Below are positions 8,402 through 17,693 of a stretch of DNA of 64,000 nucleotides, one piece after another. Below the pieces are notes generated by a model. That model made no database searches, was not told the DNA's origin, and was given only the letters and a program-made list of their open reading frames with translations. The DNA lies in contig CALMQX010000026.1 of the NCBI GenBank assembly GCA_937873315.1, forward strand, positions 1 to 64,000, given 5' to 3'. Source of the DNA: an uncultured Nostocoides sp. GTDB lineage: Bacteria; Actinomycetota; Actinomycetes; Actinomycetales; Dermatophilaceae. Both the position numbers and the translations under genes were made by a program. Position 1 is the first letter of the stretch; each line of letters begins with the position of its first letter.

Positions 8402-9187
8402 CTGGCGCGCCGCAATCTGTCCGTCGATCGCGAGTTCCTCGCCGCCTGCCGCTCCACGCTCTCGGCATTGGATGACGGCGTGCGATCGGTGCGCAATATT
8501 GGCCTGGGCGGCAGCGGTTCGCTCGCGCTCGGGTTCTATACCCTCGCGATGCTTGAACTCACCACACGGGTCCTGCGCCAGTTCTCGCGCACCTTTCCCA
8601 ACGCGGATCTGCGGATGCAGGAGTACAGCTTCGTCGACGCGACCGCCGGGCTCGCCTCCCGGGAGTCAGACCTCGCCGTGGTCCGGCTGCCGGTGTCCCA
8701 TCCCGGCCTGGACTGGGAGGTCTATTTCACCGAACCCCGGGTCGCTGTTGTCGCCGCGAACCACCGCCTAGCTAGCCGTGAGCGGATATCGGCCGCCGAG
8801 ATCGCCAACGAAACGTTGACGATTGGGCGCACGGACGATGCGGCCTACCGGGCCTTCTGGACCCTCGTCGATCACCGGACAGCCGTAGGCACGCCGCCGA
8901 TCGAGACGACATCGCACGCCGAGGAACTGGAGATCGTGGCGACCGGACGCGCCAGCAGCATCACCGCCGCCTGCGCCGCCCGGTTCACACCCCACGCCGG
9001 TGTGCGCTTCGTCCCCATCGATGACGTGCCGCCCGTGGAAACCGCACTGGCCTGGCGCCGAGGTGACGAGTCTCCCCTCGTGCGCCAGTTCGTCCAGATC
9101 GCCCGGGAAGTGCGCGATGGCCTTCCCGAAGTGCTTCGCGCGATCGAGGACCCGTTCTCCGAGCACGTACCGCAGTGGCGAGGTTGA
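8402..9187 (+). pseudogene. LysR regulator lacking its helix-turn-helix
   Basis: The frame opens directly after a TGA (8399-8401) with LARRNLSVDREFLAACRSTLSALDD, which is the linker region of a LysR regulator. It continues with a full effector-binding domain (VRNIGLGGSGSLALGFYTLAML through the C terminus at 9187). The first 65 or so residues with the DNA-binding domain are gone. A TTG at 8468 could start a 239-residue product. The missing part is on the side next to the dehydrogenase remnant, so one rearrangement may have damaged both genes. Confidence 0.75.
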
Positions 9188-9203
9188 ATTTATGGCGGAC
9201 GAT

Positions 9204-9230
9204 TGTCGATCTGGCCCTACCTCGTCCGTC
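9204..9230 (+). promoter_or_regulatory. Probable ECF42-dependent promoter
   Basis: TGTCGA at 9204-9209 and CGTC at 9227-9230 are separated by 17 bases. This fits the promoter reported for ECF42 sigma factors (TGTCGA at -35, CG-A/T-C at -10). It lies 45 bases ahead of the first DGPF-family gene, whose operon ends with an ECF42 sigma factor. Confidence 0.75.
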
Positions 9231-9275
9231 ATCCTGCTGACCGAGCCCTCCGGGCCCGGCGACGGAAGGAGAACC

Positions 9276-9656
9276 ATGACCCGCTACCTGGTCCTATTGC
9301 CCGCCCCCGAGGCGCAGTGGGCGGCGCTGCCACCCGAGGAACACGAGAAAGGCATGCGTGCACACGATCGCTTCAACCGCGAGCTGGCAGGGGGTGGCCA
9401 CACGGTTGTCGCGGCCGGTCCCCTGACCCCCTCGGCCCGAGCCATTTCGCTGCGCCCCGACGGACGGGGCGGCACGACGATCACCGAGGGCCCGTTCACA
9501 GAATCCGTGGAGCAGATCGCTGGCTTCTATCTCATCGATAGCGACGATCCGGACGGGCTGGTTCGCTGCTGTGCGCAATTGGCGAGCAGCGGTGACTTCA
9601 TCGAGTTACGCGCCCTGGCCAGCGAGGACGACAACCCCTCTGATCAGGCGGGCTGA
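9276..9656 (+). CDS. YCII/DGPF-family protein (first of three)
   Basis: The 126-residue protein begins MTRYLVLLPAPEAQW and has the YCII fold features of this family, with a central TEGPFTES in place of the usual DGPF. GGAAGGAG lies 6 bases before the ATG. It heads a tight operon with two paralogues and an ECF42 sigma factor. DGPF proteins are genetically tied to ECF42 factors in many actinobacteria, but their biochemical role is not established. Confidence 0.9.
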   Translation: MTRYLVLLPAPEAQWAALPPEEHEKGMRAHDRFNRELAGGGHTVVAAGPLTPSARAISLRPDGRGGTTITEGPFTESVEQIAGFYLIDSDDPDGLVRCCAQLASSGDFIELRALASEDDNPSDQAG

Positions 9657-9657
9657 C

Positions 9658-10050
9658 ATGGCCACCTACGTGATCTTTCTGCCAGGCGACGAAAACGCCT
9701 GGGCAGCAGCCACGCCCGAGGAGCGCAAGCAGGGGTATGCCGCACACGCCGAGTTCGCTCGACAACTGCAAGCCCGCGGGCATCAGATTGTGGGCGGCGC
9801 CGAGCTCACGCACTCTCGGGAGGCCACGGTCGTGCGACGGTCACCCTCCGGCGAAGGCACGCTCATCACCGATGGCCCCTTCGCGGAGACCGCCGAGCAG
9901 ATCACCGGCTTCTATCTCATTGAGTCAGACGATCGAGCAGACCTTCTCGACATCTGCGCCGACCTGGTCATGGCCGGGGAAACGGTCGAGCTCCGCGAGA
10001 CGACCGAGACCACCGATACCACCAGAGAACCTGCAGGGAGCCCGTCATGA
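9658..10050 (+). CDS. YCII/DGPF-family protein (second of three)
   Basis: The 130-residue protein has the intact motif TDGPFAETAEQITGFYLIE and a Thr-rich C-terminal tail. The start is one base after the stop of the preceding paralogue, so translation is coupled. It overlaps the next gene by 4 bases. Confidence 0.9.
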   Translation: MATYVIFLPGDENAWAAATPEERKQGYAAHAEFARQLQARGHQIVGGAELTHSREATVVRRSPSGEGTLITDGPFAETAEQITGFYLIESDDRADLLDICADLVMAGETVELRETTETTDTTREPAGSPS

Positions 10051-10394
10051 AATACCTGATCCTCATTGCCTATCCGCCCGACGGCTGGTCCAAAGCCAGC
10101 CCCGAGCAGCAGCAGCGGTGGATGGCCGACCATGGCCGCTTCCACGACACCGTCGGCTCCGCAATCCTCGGCGGGGAGGCCCTCGCGGGACCTGATACTG
10201 CGACCACGATGAGGCACGTTGCGGGCAAGCCCGTCCTGACGGATGGCCCTTTCGCCGAAACGGCCGAGATGATCGGCGGCTTCTATCTGGTCGAGGCGCC
10301 CGATCTCGACACCGTTACCGGGTGGTGCGAGATCCTGCCGGACGGCTACAGCCTCGAGATTCGCCCCTGTATCACCGTGGACTTGCCCGACTGA
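10047..10394 (+). CDS. YCII/DGPF-family protein (third of three)
   Basis: The 115-residue protein begins MKYLILIAYPPDGW and has TDGPFAETAEMIGGFYLVE. It is more diverged from the first two than they are from each other. It starts within the end of the preceding gene (ATGA overlap) and ends 3 bases before the sigma factor gene. Confidence 0.9.
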   Translation: MKYLILIAYPPDGWSKASPEQQQRWMADHGRFHDTVGSAILGGEALAGPDTATTMRHVAGKPVLTDGPFAETAEMIGGFYLVEAPDLDTVTGWCEILPDGYSLEIRPCITVDLPD

Positions 10395-10397
10395 GCA

Positions 10398-11681
10398 GTG
10401 GACACCTCGACTGAGTTGGAGCGGATCTGGCGCGAGGAGTGGGGCCGATTGTTGGCCCTGCTCGTCGGCCGGTTCCGCCGGCTCGATCTGGCCGAGGATG
10501 CGCTCGCCGACGCCTTCGAGGCGGCCGCGCGCAGCTGGCGGGCGGACGGCATCCCCACCAATCCGGCGGCCTGGCTGCTCACCTCCGCCCGCCGCCGAGC
10601 ACTCGACCGGCTGCGCGCCGAGGCCGTCGCCGCTCGCACAGTGCCGCTCCTCATCGTCGATGCCCGCACCCAGGATGAGGCTCACCGCGCGATGGCCGAT
10701 CCTGGTGATGCACCTTGCGAGCTTGCCGATGAGCGGCTGCGGCTGGCCTTCCTATGCGCCCACCCCGCGCTCGCGCCTGAGGCCGCCGCCGCGCTCACGT
10801 TGCGGATGGTCCTTGGCGTCTCGACGGCCGACCTCGCGCGGCTCTTCCTGGTGGCCGAGCCAACCATGGCGGCCCGGCTCACCCGCGCCCGCAAGAAGCT
10901 CGCCGTGGCTGGGGTGTCCTTCGCGCTGCCCGCGCCAGAGCGACTCGCGAGCCGGGTGGCGGTCCTAGGGACGGTCGCCTATCTCGCCTTCACCGCTGGT
11001 TATGCACCCGGGTCTGGACCCGATGTGGTGCGGGTCGAACTGGCCGGTGAGGCGATTCGCTTGACCCGGCTTTTGCGCTCGCTGCTGGCGTCATCTACGG
11101 GCGGGGCCCCCGTCACCGCTACAGGTCTCGACCCGCTGCTTGCCTTGATGCTGCTGCAGCACTCACGGCGCGATGCTCGGGTCGATGCTGATGGCGGCCT
11201 GGTGCTCTTGCCCGCGCAGGACCGGGGGCGCTGGCGTTCGGATGAGATCGCCGAAGGGTTGGGTCTGCTGCGCATGATTGAACCCAGCCGGCTCGACCCA
11301 CAGGGATACCAGTTGTGGCTTCAGGCCGCGATCGCCGCCGAACACGCCCGTGCTACGACCCCCTCCGCAACCGATTGGCCACGGATCGCCGAGTTGTATG
11401 CCGCGCTCGACCGGCATACGGAGGGGTCCCCGGTCGTGCGGCTCGCCCGGGCTGTTGCGGTTGCGGAAGCGAATGGGCCGCTCGCGGGTTTGGAGTTGTT
11501 GGCCGGCCTAGATCAGGCGCTGCCGAGCTCGCATCGAGTCCCCGGTGTGCGGGCCGAGCTCCTCGCCCGGGCCGGGCTAGCAACCGAGGCAGCCAGTGCC
11601 TACGAGCAGGCAATCGCCTTGTGCGGCAATGACGCCGAGCGTCGGCACCTCATCGCCCAGCGGGCCAAGCTGGGCGGCTGA
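10398..11681 (+). CDS. ECF42-type RNA polymerase sigma factor with C-terminal TPR-like domain
   Basis: Region 2 is at the N terminus (LERIWREEWGRLLALLVGRFRRLDLAEDALADAFEAA) and region 4 near 130-175 (LTLRMVLGVSTADLARLFLVAEPTMAARLTRARKKL). A 250-residue C-terminal extension (about 180-427) is typical of ECF42 factors, which lack an anti-sigma factor and are thought to be controlled through this extension. The GTG at 10398 follows the DGPF gene by 3 bases. The TGTCGA-type promoter at 9204-9230 suggests the factor transcribes its own operon. Two GTATGCCG octamers face each other inside it (11396-11419). Confidence 0.94.
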   Translation: MDTSTELERIWREEWGRLLALLVGRFRRLDLAEDALADAFEAAARSWRADGIPTNPAAWLLTSARRRALDRLRAEAVAARTVPLLIVDARTQDEAHRAMADPGDAPCELADERLRLAFLCAHPALAPEAAAALTLRMVLGVSTADLARLFLVAEPTMAARLTRARKKLAVAGVSFALPAPERLASRVAVLGTVAYLAFTAGYAPGSGPDVVRVELAGEAIRLTRLLRSLLASSTGGAPVTATGLDPLLALMLLQHSRRDARVDADGGLVLLPAQDRGRWRSDEIAEGLGLLRMIEPSRLDPQGYQLWLQAAIAAEHARATTPSATDWPRIAELYAALDRHTEGSPVVRLARAVAVAEANGPLAGLELLAGLDQALPSSHRVPGVRAELLARAGLATEAASAYEQAIALCGNDAERRHLIAQRAKLGG

Positions 11682-11726
11682 CCGCGTGTAGCGGCCGAGC
11701 TGTGGCCCCCGCCCGAGCCCGACCAG

Positions 11727-14057
11727 CTAGCCGGGACGCTCGGAGACAACTCCTACGTCGGTGCCCTCCAGGATGACGGCGACCGCGCCATTTCGGTCGG
11801 TCCGCAGCACCCTCGTGCCGCGCGCCTCCAGGAGGCGCAGATGCACCGGGCTGGGATGGCCGTAGTCATTGTCGGCGCCGACGCTGATCACGGCCACCGG
11901 CGCCGAGATCACGGACATGAGCCGTGGATCCAGGTTGGCGGATCCGTGATGCGGCGATTTCAGCACATCAAGGGTGCTGGCCTTCGCGGCCATCGCTGGC
12001 GTCCTCGCGAGGCGCTGAGCGAGGTCGGCTCCAGCCTCTCGCTCGATATCGCCTGCCATGAGCACGCTGAGGTCGCCATGCTCGACGAGCACCACCACAC
12101 TGCCGTTATTGGGTACCGACCCGCCAGCAAACCGTCGGGTCGGGGCCCATACCTCGATGCGCACGTCCCCGAAGCCGAGCACCGTGCCCGCGGTCAGATC
12201 GGACACGGGTATGCCGCCGGCAGCCACCTGGACTCGGCTCACCTCAGCCCCGGGTTCGTGAATCGGGCTCACGTACACGCGGTCCACCTGTCGACCCCTG
12301 AGGACGCTGGCGAGGCCACCTACATGATCGAGGTGGAAATGCGTCAGGATCACCGCCTCCACGTGCGTGACCCCCAATGAGCCCAGGCAGCGGTCGGCCT
12401 GGTCGGAATCGGGCCCGACGTCGATGACCACCGCGCGATCCGGTCCGGTGCGGATCACGGCGGCATCGCCCTGACCGACGTCGCAGAAGACCAGTTGCCA
12501 CCCCTGAGGGGGCCATGCGAGGGCGGTGGCGGGCAGGGTGCCGCCGATGATGACCGCGACGAGCAACGCAGCGGCCACCGGACGCGCCCGTGCCCACCCC
12601 ACGCCGGCCCGGCCGAGCGTCAACATGGCAATGACCAGCACCAATGACAGGGCGATCCCGACCATTCCGGCGGGCCACTGAACAACCGCGATGGGAAGGC
12701 GGGACCAGGTCCGAGCGATCTGCGCAATGAGCTCTGCGGGCAGGCTGGCCAGCCACCCAAGAGCCATCCCCGTGCCCTCGTGAAGCATGGTGACCGCGGC
12801 CGCACCAAGGCCGCCAATCGTGGCAAGGGGCACCAGCGGCGCCGCTAGCAGATTCGCTGGAAGGCTGACCAGGCTCACAGTCCCCTGGATCGCTACGAGC
12901 ACCGGAAGCGTGACCAGCGAAGCGGCCGCCGTCACCGAGAGCGGCTCGGCCACCAGCCCCAGCCGGGACGGCAACCATTCCCGAAGCCGTCGACTCCAAT
13001 CCGCGGCCAAGGTGACCAAACCCACGGTGGCCACCACCGACAACGCGAAGCCGGGCGAGCGTGCGAGCCATGGATCCCAGCCAAGGGTGGCGAGGACCGT
13101 GAATCCGAGCGCGGGCGCTGCGCGGGAGCGGTGCGGGGATGAGAGCGCCAGCACTCCGACCACACCCATCACCGCGGCACGGATCACGCTCGGTTCGGGT
13201 CGAGCGAGCGCGACAAAGCCGACCAGCGTGGCCACCGCGATGACGGACCGCGCCAGTAAAGGCAGCCGGAGCGCGGCACAAAGCGAAAGGACCAGGCCCA
13301 GCACGATCGTGACATTCGCCCCGCTGACCGCGGCCAAGTGCGCTAGCCCAGAATCCCGCATCGCCTCCCGGAGATCAGCGGAGACGCCATTGGTGTCGCC
13401 GGCGACCAAGGCCGGGACCAGCGCTCGACCATCGTGCGGGCCGAGGCGGACGCTGCGCGAGAGCGCGCTGCGGATCTGATCAACGGCCCTTGCCCACCCT
13501 GGGGCGGGCTGGACCACCTGAGTTGAACCGGAGAGCCGCAGGGTCGCAATCTCCTCCCGCTCCGGCGGTGAGAGCGCCAAGCGCCCCTGCACCAGCACAG
13601 TGCTCTCCCACGGCAGGTCGGCCAGCCCCGCTCCTCCGGAGAGCACCACGTATGCCGACGGCTCAGTGACGCCACCCCGCCCGCTCACACGAACCACCCG
13701 GGAAGAGCGCAGGACAACTGGAGCGCCCAGGCTCCCGTCCAGGACGACCGCGTCCGCAGTCAGAACCACCTCGGCGGTCACCACGGCCCCTTCGGCCGCC
13801 CAGCCGGGCAATGGGCCAGCCGAGCGAATGGCATCCTGGCCGACCAACGAGACCATCAGCCCCACCACCAGCGCCAGGCCGAGCCAGAACACCCTCGGAA
13901 GGAATCCCCGAAGCCCCACCGCCAGGCCCACCGCAGCCAACAGCAGGATCCCGATACGGATGCTCGAGGGCATCCCGATCGCCACGGCGAGCACTCCCCA
14001 TGCCGCCAGCGAAGGGCCGAGGAGTCGAAGGTCAAGCCGCCGATCTGGCCCGTTCAC
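11727..14057 (-). CDS. comEC: ComEC/Rec2 DNA internalization channel protein
   Basis: The 776-residue membrane protein carries an N-terminal DUF4131-like part, a multi-helix competence domain (AVSGANVTIVLGL near 240) and a C-terminal metallo-beta-lactamase domain with the ligand motif THFHLDHVGG. In transformable bacteria it moves single-stranded DNA across the membrane. The GTG at 14057 overlaps the comEA stop as GTGA, so translation is coupled. Competence has been shown in few actinobacteria (Micrococcus luteus is one), so a DNA uptake role here is inference. Confidence 0.93.
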   Translation of the reverse strand: MNGPDRRLDLRLLGPSLAAWGVLAVAIGMPSSIRIGILLLAAVGLAVGLRGFLPRVFWLGLALVVGLMVSLVGQDAIRSAGPLPGWAAEGAVVTAEVVLTADAVVLDGSLGAPVVLRSSRVVRVSGRGGVTEPSAYVVLSGGAGLADLPWESTVLVQGRLALSPPEREEIATLRLSGSTQVVQPAPGWARAVDQIRSALSRSVRLGPHDGRALVPALVAGDTNGVSADLREAMRDSGLAHLAAVSGANVTIVLGLVLSLCAALRLPLLARSVIAVATLVGFVALARPEPSVIRAAVMGVVGVLALSSPHRSRAAPALGFTVLATLGWDPWLARSPGFALSVVATVGLVTLAADWSRRLREWLPSRLGLVAEPLSVTAAASLVTLPVLVAIQGTVSLVSLPANLLAAPLVPLATIGGLGAAAVTMLHEGTGMALGWLASLPAELIAQIARTWSRLPIAVVQWPAGMVGIALSLVLVIAMLTLGRAGVGWARARPVAAALLVAVIIGGTLPATALAWPPQGWQLVFCDVGQGDAAVIRTGPDRAVVIDVGPDSDQADRCLGSLGVTHVEAVILTHFHLDHVGGLASVLRGRQVDRVYVSPIHEPGAEVSRVQVAAGGIPVSDLTAGTVLGFGDVRIEVWAPTRRFAGGSVPNNGSVVVLVEHGDLSVLMAGDIEREAGADLAQRLARTPAMAAKASTLDVLKSPHHGSANLDPRLMSVISAPVAVISVGADNDYGHPSPVHLRLLEARGTRVLRTDRNGAVAVILEGTDVGVVSERPG

Positions 14058-14773
14058 ACGGTCACCAGCGGTCGTAGTTGGGTCAGCAGTCGCTCGCCTA
14101 TCCCGCTGACCTCGCCCAACTCCTCGACATTGGTGAAGCGGCCATGCGCCCGACGCCATTCGACAATGCGTGCGGCCAGAACCGGACCAACGCCGGGTAA
14201 GCCATCGAGCGCCCCAAGGTCGGCGGTATTGAGCGAGAGGGGCCCACCGGCAGTGCTGGCACCCGGAGCCACCTCGGCGGAGACGGCCTCCCCTTTGCGT
14301 GGAACCCGGATCTGCTCGCCGTCGACAATCACTCGGGCCAGGTTGATCGCAGCGACATCGGCTCCTTGAGCGACCCCGCCGGCTGCCTTCACGGCATCGC
14401 CCACCCGGCTGCCTGGAGGCAGTGTCAGCAGCCCCGGACGTGCCACGGCACCCACGACATGGACCACGACGGGCGCACCAGCGGCCGCGCTCGAGGGGGC
14501 GGCGCCCACACCCACCGTGCTCACCACCGGACCCGCGCGCGCCGGGATCGGGATGACCTGCGTGGCCGCGCGAACCCAGGTGACCCGCAGTGCCACGACC
14601 AAGACGACCACACCGACCACGATCAGCACCCCGAGGACCGCCCGCCGCGATGGTAGCCAGCGCGCACGGGCCAGCGGCTCGGGCACGCGGACCGCCTCGG
14701 ACACCGAGCTCGGCATCGATCGCAGGCGACTCCAGGCCCGGGCAGATAACGGCTCAGGAGGGCTGCCCGACAT
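14054..14773 (-). CDS. comEA: ComEA-like DNA-binding competence protein
   Basis: The 239-residue protein has one membrane segment at about 45-65 (VLGVLIVVGVVVLVVALRV), an SLBB domain at about 95-155 (VVVHVVGAVARPGLLTLPPGSRVGDAV) and a C-terminal helix-hairpin-helix pair (SLNTADLGALDGLPGVGPVLAARIV). This is the standard actinobacterial ComEA order. It is expected to bind double-stranded DNA outside the membrane. It precedes comEC with a 4-base overlap. Confidence 0.93.
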   Translation of the reverse strand: MSGSPPEPLSARAWSRLRSMPSSVSEAVRVPEPLARARWLPSRRAVLGVLIVVGVVVLVVALRVTWVRAATQVIPIPARAGPVVSTVGVGAAPSSAAAGAPVVVHVVGAVARPGLLTLPPGSRVGDAVKAAGGVAQGADVAAINLARVIVDGEQIRVPRKGEAVSAEVAPGASTAGGPLSLNTADLGALDGLPGVGPVLAARIVEWRRAHGRFTNVEELGEVSGIGERLLTQLRPLVTV

Positions 14774-14884
14774 GCCGGCGACTCTAGGAAGCGCGCCGCT
14801 TACGCGTGGCCACGAGACGCCTGCTCGGTGGACAGTTCATCAGGCCAACGGCCAATGTGGACGACGACTCCCTGAACCGCCGAC

Positions 14885-15514
14885 TTACCCGGCGTTCGCG
14901 ATGGAACGCGCGCGCCGCCAAGCCCGAAGATTGTCGCGGTGCCGGACCAGCACGATGGCGCCCACGATCGCCAGCCACCATCCCATGGCCCTGGGGATCG
15001 AGGTCACTGCTCCGAATGCCGCGAGCACCCCCGTCAAGACGAGCCCGAGTGCCACGGCTGCCGAGGCAAGCCCCACATAGCGAAGCACGGCATAAGCGAT
15101 CCCAAAGACCACCAGGGCCCCGAGAGCGACCCAGGGCTCGAGCGCGAGCAGCGCGCCCAAAGTGGTGGCCACCCCCTTGCCGCCGCGGCCCCGCAGGTAC
15201 GGACTGAACATGTGACCGAGGACGACGAAGAGGCTTCCAGCGAGTGCCACCCAGGGACCGACGTGCCGGACGAGCAGCACGGTCGGCAGGAAGCCCTTGG
15301 CCACATCGAGAAGCAAGACGACCACCCCCCAGCGCACCCCCAGCACCCGACCGGCATTCGTCGCGCCGGGATTCTTTGAGCCCGACCCGCGCACGTCTTT
15401 GCCCAGCGCCCGGGCCACCAGGGCTGCCGGGTTGACCGCGCCGACGAAGAAGCAGCCCGCCAAGATCGCCAGCAATCGCGCAATACCCGCAAGGGAGGGT
15501 TCACCCAGACTCAT
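14885..15514 (-). CDS. plsY: Acyl-phosphate:glycerol-3-phosphate acyltransferase PlsY
   Basis: Membrane enzyme that makes lysophosphatidate from acyl-phosphate. The 209-residue protein has five to six membrane segments and the PlsY motifs [17 protein letters not shown] (about 43-59) and [17 protein letters not shown] (about 104-120). The ATG overlaps the degV stop (ATGA). The pairing with a fatty-acid-binding DegV protein fits a lipid supply role. Confidence 0.92.
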   Translation of the reverse strand: MSLGEPSLAGIARLLAILAGCFFVGAVNPAALVARALGKDVRGSGSKNPGATNAGRVLGVRWGVVVLLLDVAKGFLPTVLLVRHVGPWVALAGSLFVVLGHMFSPYLRGRGGKGVATTLGALLALEPWVALGALVVFGIAYAVLRYVGLASAAVALGLVLTGVLAAFGAVTSIPRAMGWWLAIVGAIVLVRHRDNLRAWRRARSIANAG

Positions 15515-16374
15515 GGCCGTGACTCACGACTGGGCACCACGGCAACCGCCAGGGTGCCCGGACCGACGTGGGCCCCCACGACAGCGCCAAGTTCGACAAT
15601 ATCGACCCGGCCGGTCCGCGTCGCGACCCGAGCGGTCAACCGTTCAGCAAGCAGTCGAGCGCGCTCCTCGGAATCAAGGTGTTGAACCGCAATCTCCACC
15701 CCGGCACCCGCCTTCAGGGCGGCGTCGACCGCGATCTCTTCGAGCCTGGCAATGGCTTTGCTTGCCGTGCGCACCTTTTCCAGCGGCACGATCTGCCCCT
15801 CGTCCAACGCCAGGATCGGCTTGATCGCCAAGGCCGAGCCGAGCAGGGCGTTGGCCCGCCCGATCCGGCCACCCCGTCGCAGGAACTCCAACGTATCGAC
15901 GTAGAACACCGTGCTTGAGTCGAGCGCCATGCGTTCGATGAACTCGGCCACTTCCGGACCCGAAGCCCCTTCTGCGGCGCACCGAGCGCCTGCCAGCACG
16001 GCATAGCCCATCGCCATCCCGAGGGCGCGGCTGTCGACCACGGTCACCGGCACTGACGCGCTCCGGGCGGCCAGCTGAGCTCCCGAGAATGTGCTGGACA
16101 GCGCGCCGGAGAGGTGTGTCGACACAATCTCGGTGGCGCCCGCAGCGGCTGCCCGCTCATACGCCTCAAGAAAGGCCGCCGGGGCTGGCCGCGAGGTGGT
16201 GACTGGGAGCGAGGTTCGTAGCGCCTGGGCGATCTGAGCCGCAGATACGTCGACGCCTTCGGCAAACTCCTCCGAGCCGACCATGACATGCAACGCGATG
16301 ACGTCGATATCGGCGACGTCCGCTGCATCGCGGGATAGGCACGCCGTTGAGTCAGTGACGATGGCCGTGGGCAT
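15511..16374 (-). CDS. DegV-family fatty-acid-binding protein
   Basis: The 287-residue protein begins MPTAIVTDSTACLS, the conserved DegV start, followed by the TSRPAPAAFLEAYE and HLSGALSSTF motifs and FLRRGGRIGRA near 170. Members bind fatty acids and, in Firmicutes (FakB), present them to the kinase FakA for acyl-phosphate formation. No FakA gene is seen nearby, but the next gene, plsY, uses acyl-phosphate. It overlaps plsY by 4 bases. Confidence 0.92.
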   Translation of the reverse strand: MPTAIVTDSTACLSRDAADVADIDVIALHVMVGSEEFAEGVDVSAAQIAQALRTSLPVTTSRPAPAAFLEAYERAAAAGATEIVSTHLSGALSSTFSGAQLAARSASVPVTVVDSRALGMAMGYAVLAGARCAAEGASGPEVAEFIERMALDSSTVFYVDTLEFLRRGGRIGRANALLGSALAIKPILALDEGQIVPLEKVRTASKAIARLEEIAVDAALKAGAGVEIAVQHLDSEERARLLAERLTARVATRTGRVDIVELGAVVGAHVGPGTLAVAVVPSRESRP

Positions 16375-16386
16375 GGCGATACTCTC

Positions 16387-16947
16387 TCAGCCCACCCGCA
16401 CCGGTTGTCCATCAGCGCAGCCGACGGTGAGTTCGACGGCGTCGCCATCTTGGCGGAAGCGAACGACAAACTGACCCGAACGCTTGGACCAGGTCACGGA
16501 CCACCCGGACTTCGGTCGCGTGCCGACCAGCACGGGTTGACCGGCATCGCAGCGTACGGTCGCTGCTCCGCCCCGCGTCGAAAAGGTCTCGCGGTCACCG
16601 GTGGACCCCCGAGACGTGGTCGCCGTGGTCGTCACTCGGGTCGTCACCGTGACGGTGGGTCGGGCCCCCGCAGTGAGGGTCTTCGTCACCGTCACCGAAG
16701 GGGCGGGGCGAACGGTCGGCGGGGACGAGGAGGGGGACGGAGAGGGGATCGGCGTCGTGGGCGCTGGGGTACTTCCCGGCTCTGATGGTGCGCCCGCGGA
16801 TAGCGGGCTGCGGTTGCCGGGAAGAGACTGCCCGAGGCCCTGGCCCACGCTGGCAATCGCGACCCAGGACACACTTCCGGCGAGCGCCACGAGCAAGGCC
16901 CAGATGCCGATGAGGCCGGCAGCGGTCCGCCGCTGGGATCCACCCAT
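16387..16947 (-). CDS. Membrane-anchored exported protein with Pro/Ser/Thr-rich linker
   Basis: The 186-residue protein has one N-terminal membrane segment (about 10-33, AAGLIGIWALLVALAGSVSW), a low-complexity linker rich in Pro, Ser and Thr (about 45-120), and a small C-terminal domain with two Cys (VRCDAGQ and VGCADGQ) that may form a disulfide. I do not recognise the family. The ATG at 16947 has GAGGAG upstream. The stop is 12 bases ahead of degV, and it is divergent from a two-component system. Confidence 0.72.
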   Translation of the reverse strand: MGGSQRRTAAGLIGIWALLVALAGSVSWVAIASVGQGLGQSLPGNRSPLSAGAPSEPGSTPAPTTPIPSPSPSSSPPTVRPAPSVTVTKTLTAGARPTVTVTTRVTTTATTSRGSTGDRETFSTRGGAATVRCDAGQPVLVGTRPKSGWSVTWSKRSGQFVVRFRQDGDAVELTVGCADGQPVRVG

Positions 16948-17009
16948 CGCGCTCCTCGCTCCCTCTTGGCACTGCCGCTGGGCACTCCTCCTGACGTACG
17001 GTAGCGCGT

Positions 17010-17693
17010 GTGGCACACCTGCACGTGATCGAGGACGACCCGGCCATCCGGGCCTCGGTCATCCGCGCGCTCAGCGAGCTGGGCCATGCAGTGACCAGCA
17101 GCCCGAGCGGGATGAGCGGTATTCAGGATGCCCTGGACGGCGAACCCGACCTGATTCTGCTCGATCTGGGCCTACCAGACCTGGACGGCCACTCGGTCCT
17201 CAGCATGCTGCGGGCTGTCGGCAGCACCCCGGTCATTGTGGTGACCGCTCGAGACGACGACCCCTCCATGGTGCGGGCCTTGGACGCCGGTGCCGATGAC
17301 TACATCGTCAAGCCCTTCAGCACCGAACTCTTGGATGCCCGGATTCGGGCAGTGCTTCGTCGAGCTCAACTCACCACCGAGTCGAGCACCATCACGGTGG
17401 GTGAATTGGTCATCGATCCCTCGACGCGCCAGGCCACCATGCGCGGTGAAGCCTTGGATCTCACCCGTCGTGAGTTCGACCTCTTGCATCTGCTGGCCTC
17501 GCGACCAGGCGAGGTCATCACCAAGCGCGAAATCCTCGCCGAGGTGTGGCGCCAGGTGTATGGCGGCGGGGAACGAACGGTTGACGTGCACCTGTCCTGG
17601 CTGCGCCGCAAGCTCGGCGAGACCGCAAGCGCTCCCGTCTACCTGCACAGCTACCGCGGCGTCGGCATCAAACTCGCCCCGCCGAGCGACTAA
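17010..17693 (+). CDS. OmpR-family response regulator
   Basis: The receiver domain (1-118) has the acidic pair EDD, the phospho-acceptor Asp in LILLDLGLPD (about 51) and Lys in YIVKPF (about 101). The winged-helix domain is at about 128-225 (LTRREFDLLHLLASRPGEVITKREIL). There are 227 residues with a GTG start. The stop overlaps the histidine kinase start (TAATG). Target genes cannot be inferred; the divergent exported protein is a candidate. Confidence 0.94.
   Translation: MAHLHVIEDDPAIRASVIRALSELGHAVTSSPSGMSGIQDALDGEPDLILLDLGLPDLDGHSVLSMLRAVGSTPVIVVTARDDDPSMVRALDAGADDYIVKPFSTELLDARIRAVLRRAQLTTESSTITVGELVIDPSTRQATMRGEALDLTRREFDLLHLLASRPGEVITKREILAEVWRQVYGGGERTVDVHLSWLRRKLGETASAPVYLHSYRGVGIKLAPPSD

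Noticed and set aside
12244-13281. 345-codon frame within comEC on the same strand
   Set aside because: It is an out-of-frame shadow of comEC, whose own frame has clear membrane and metallo-beta-lactamase motifs.
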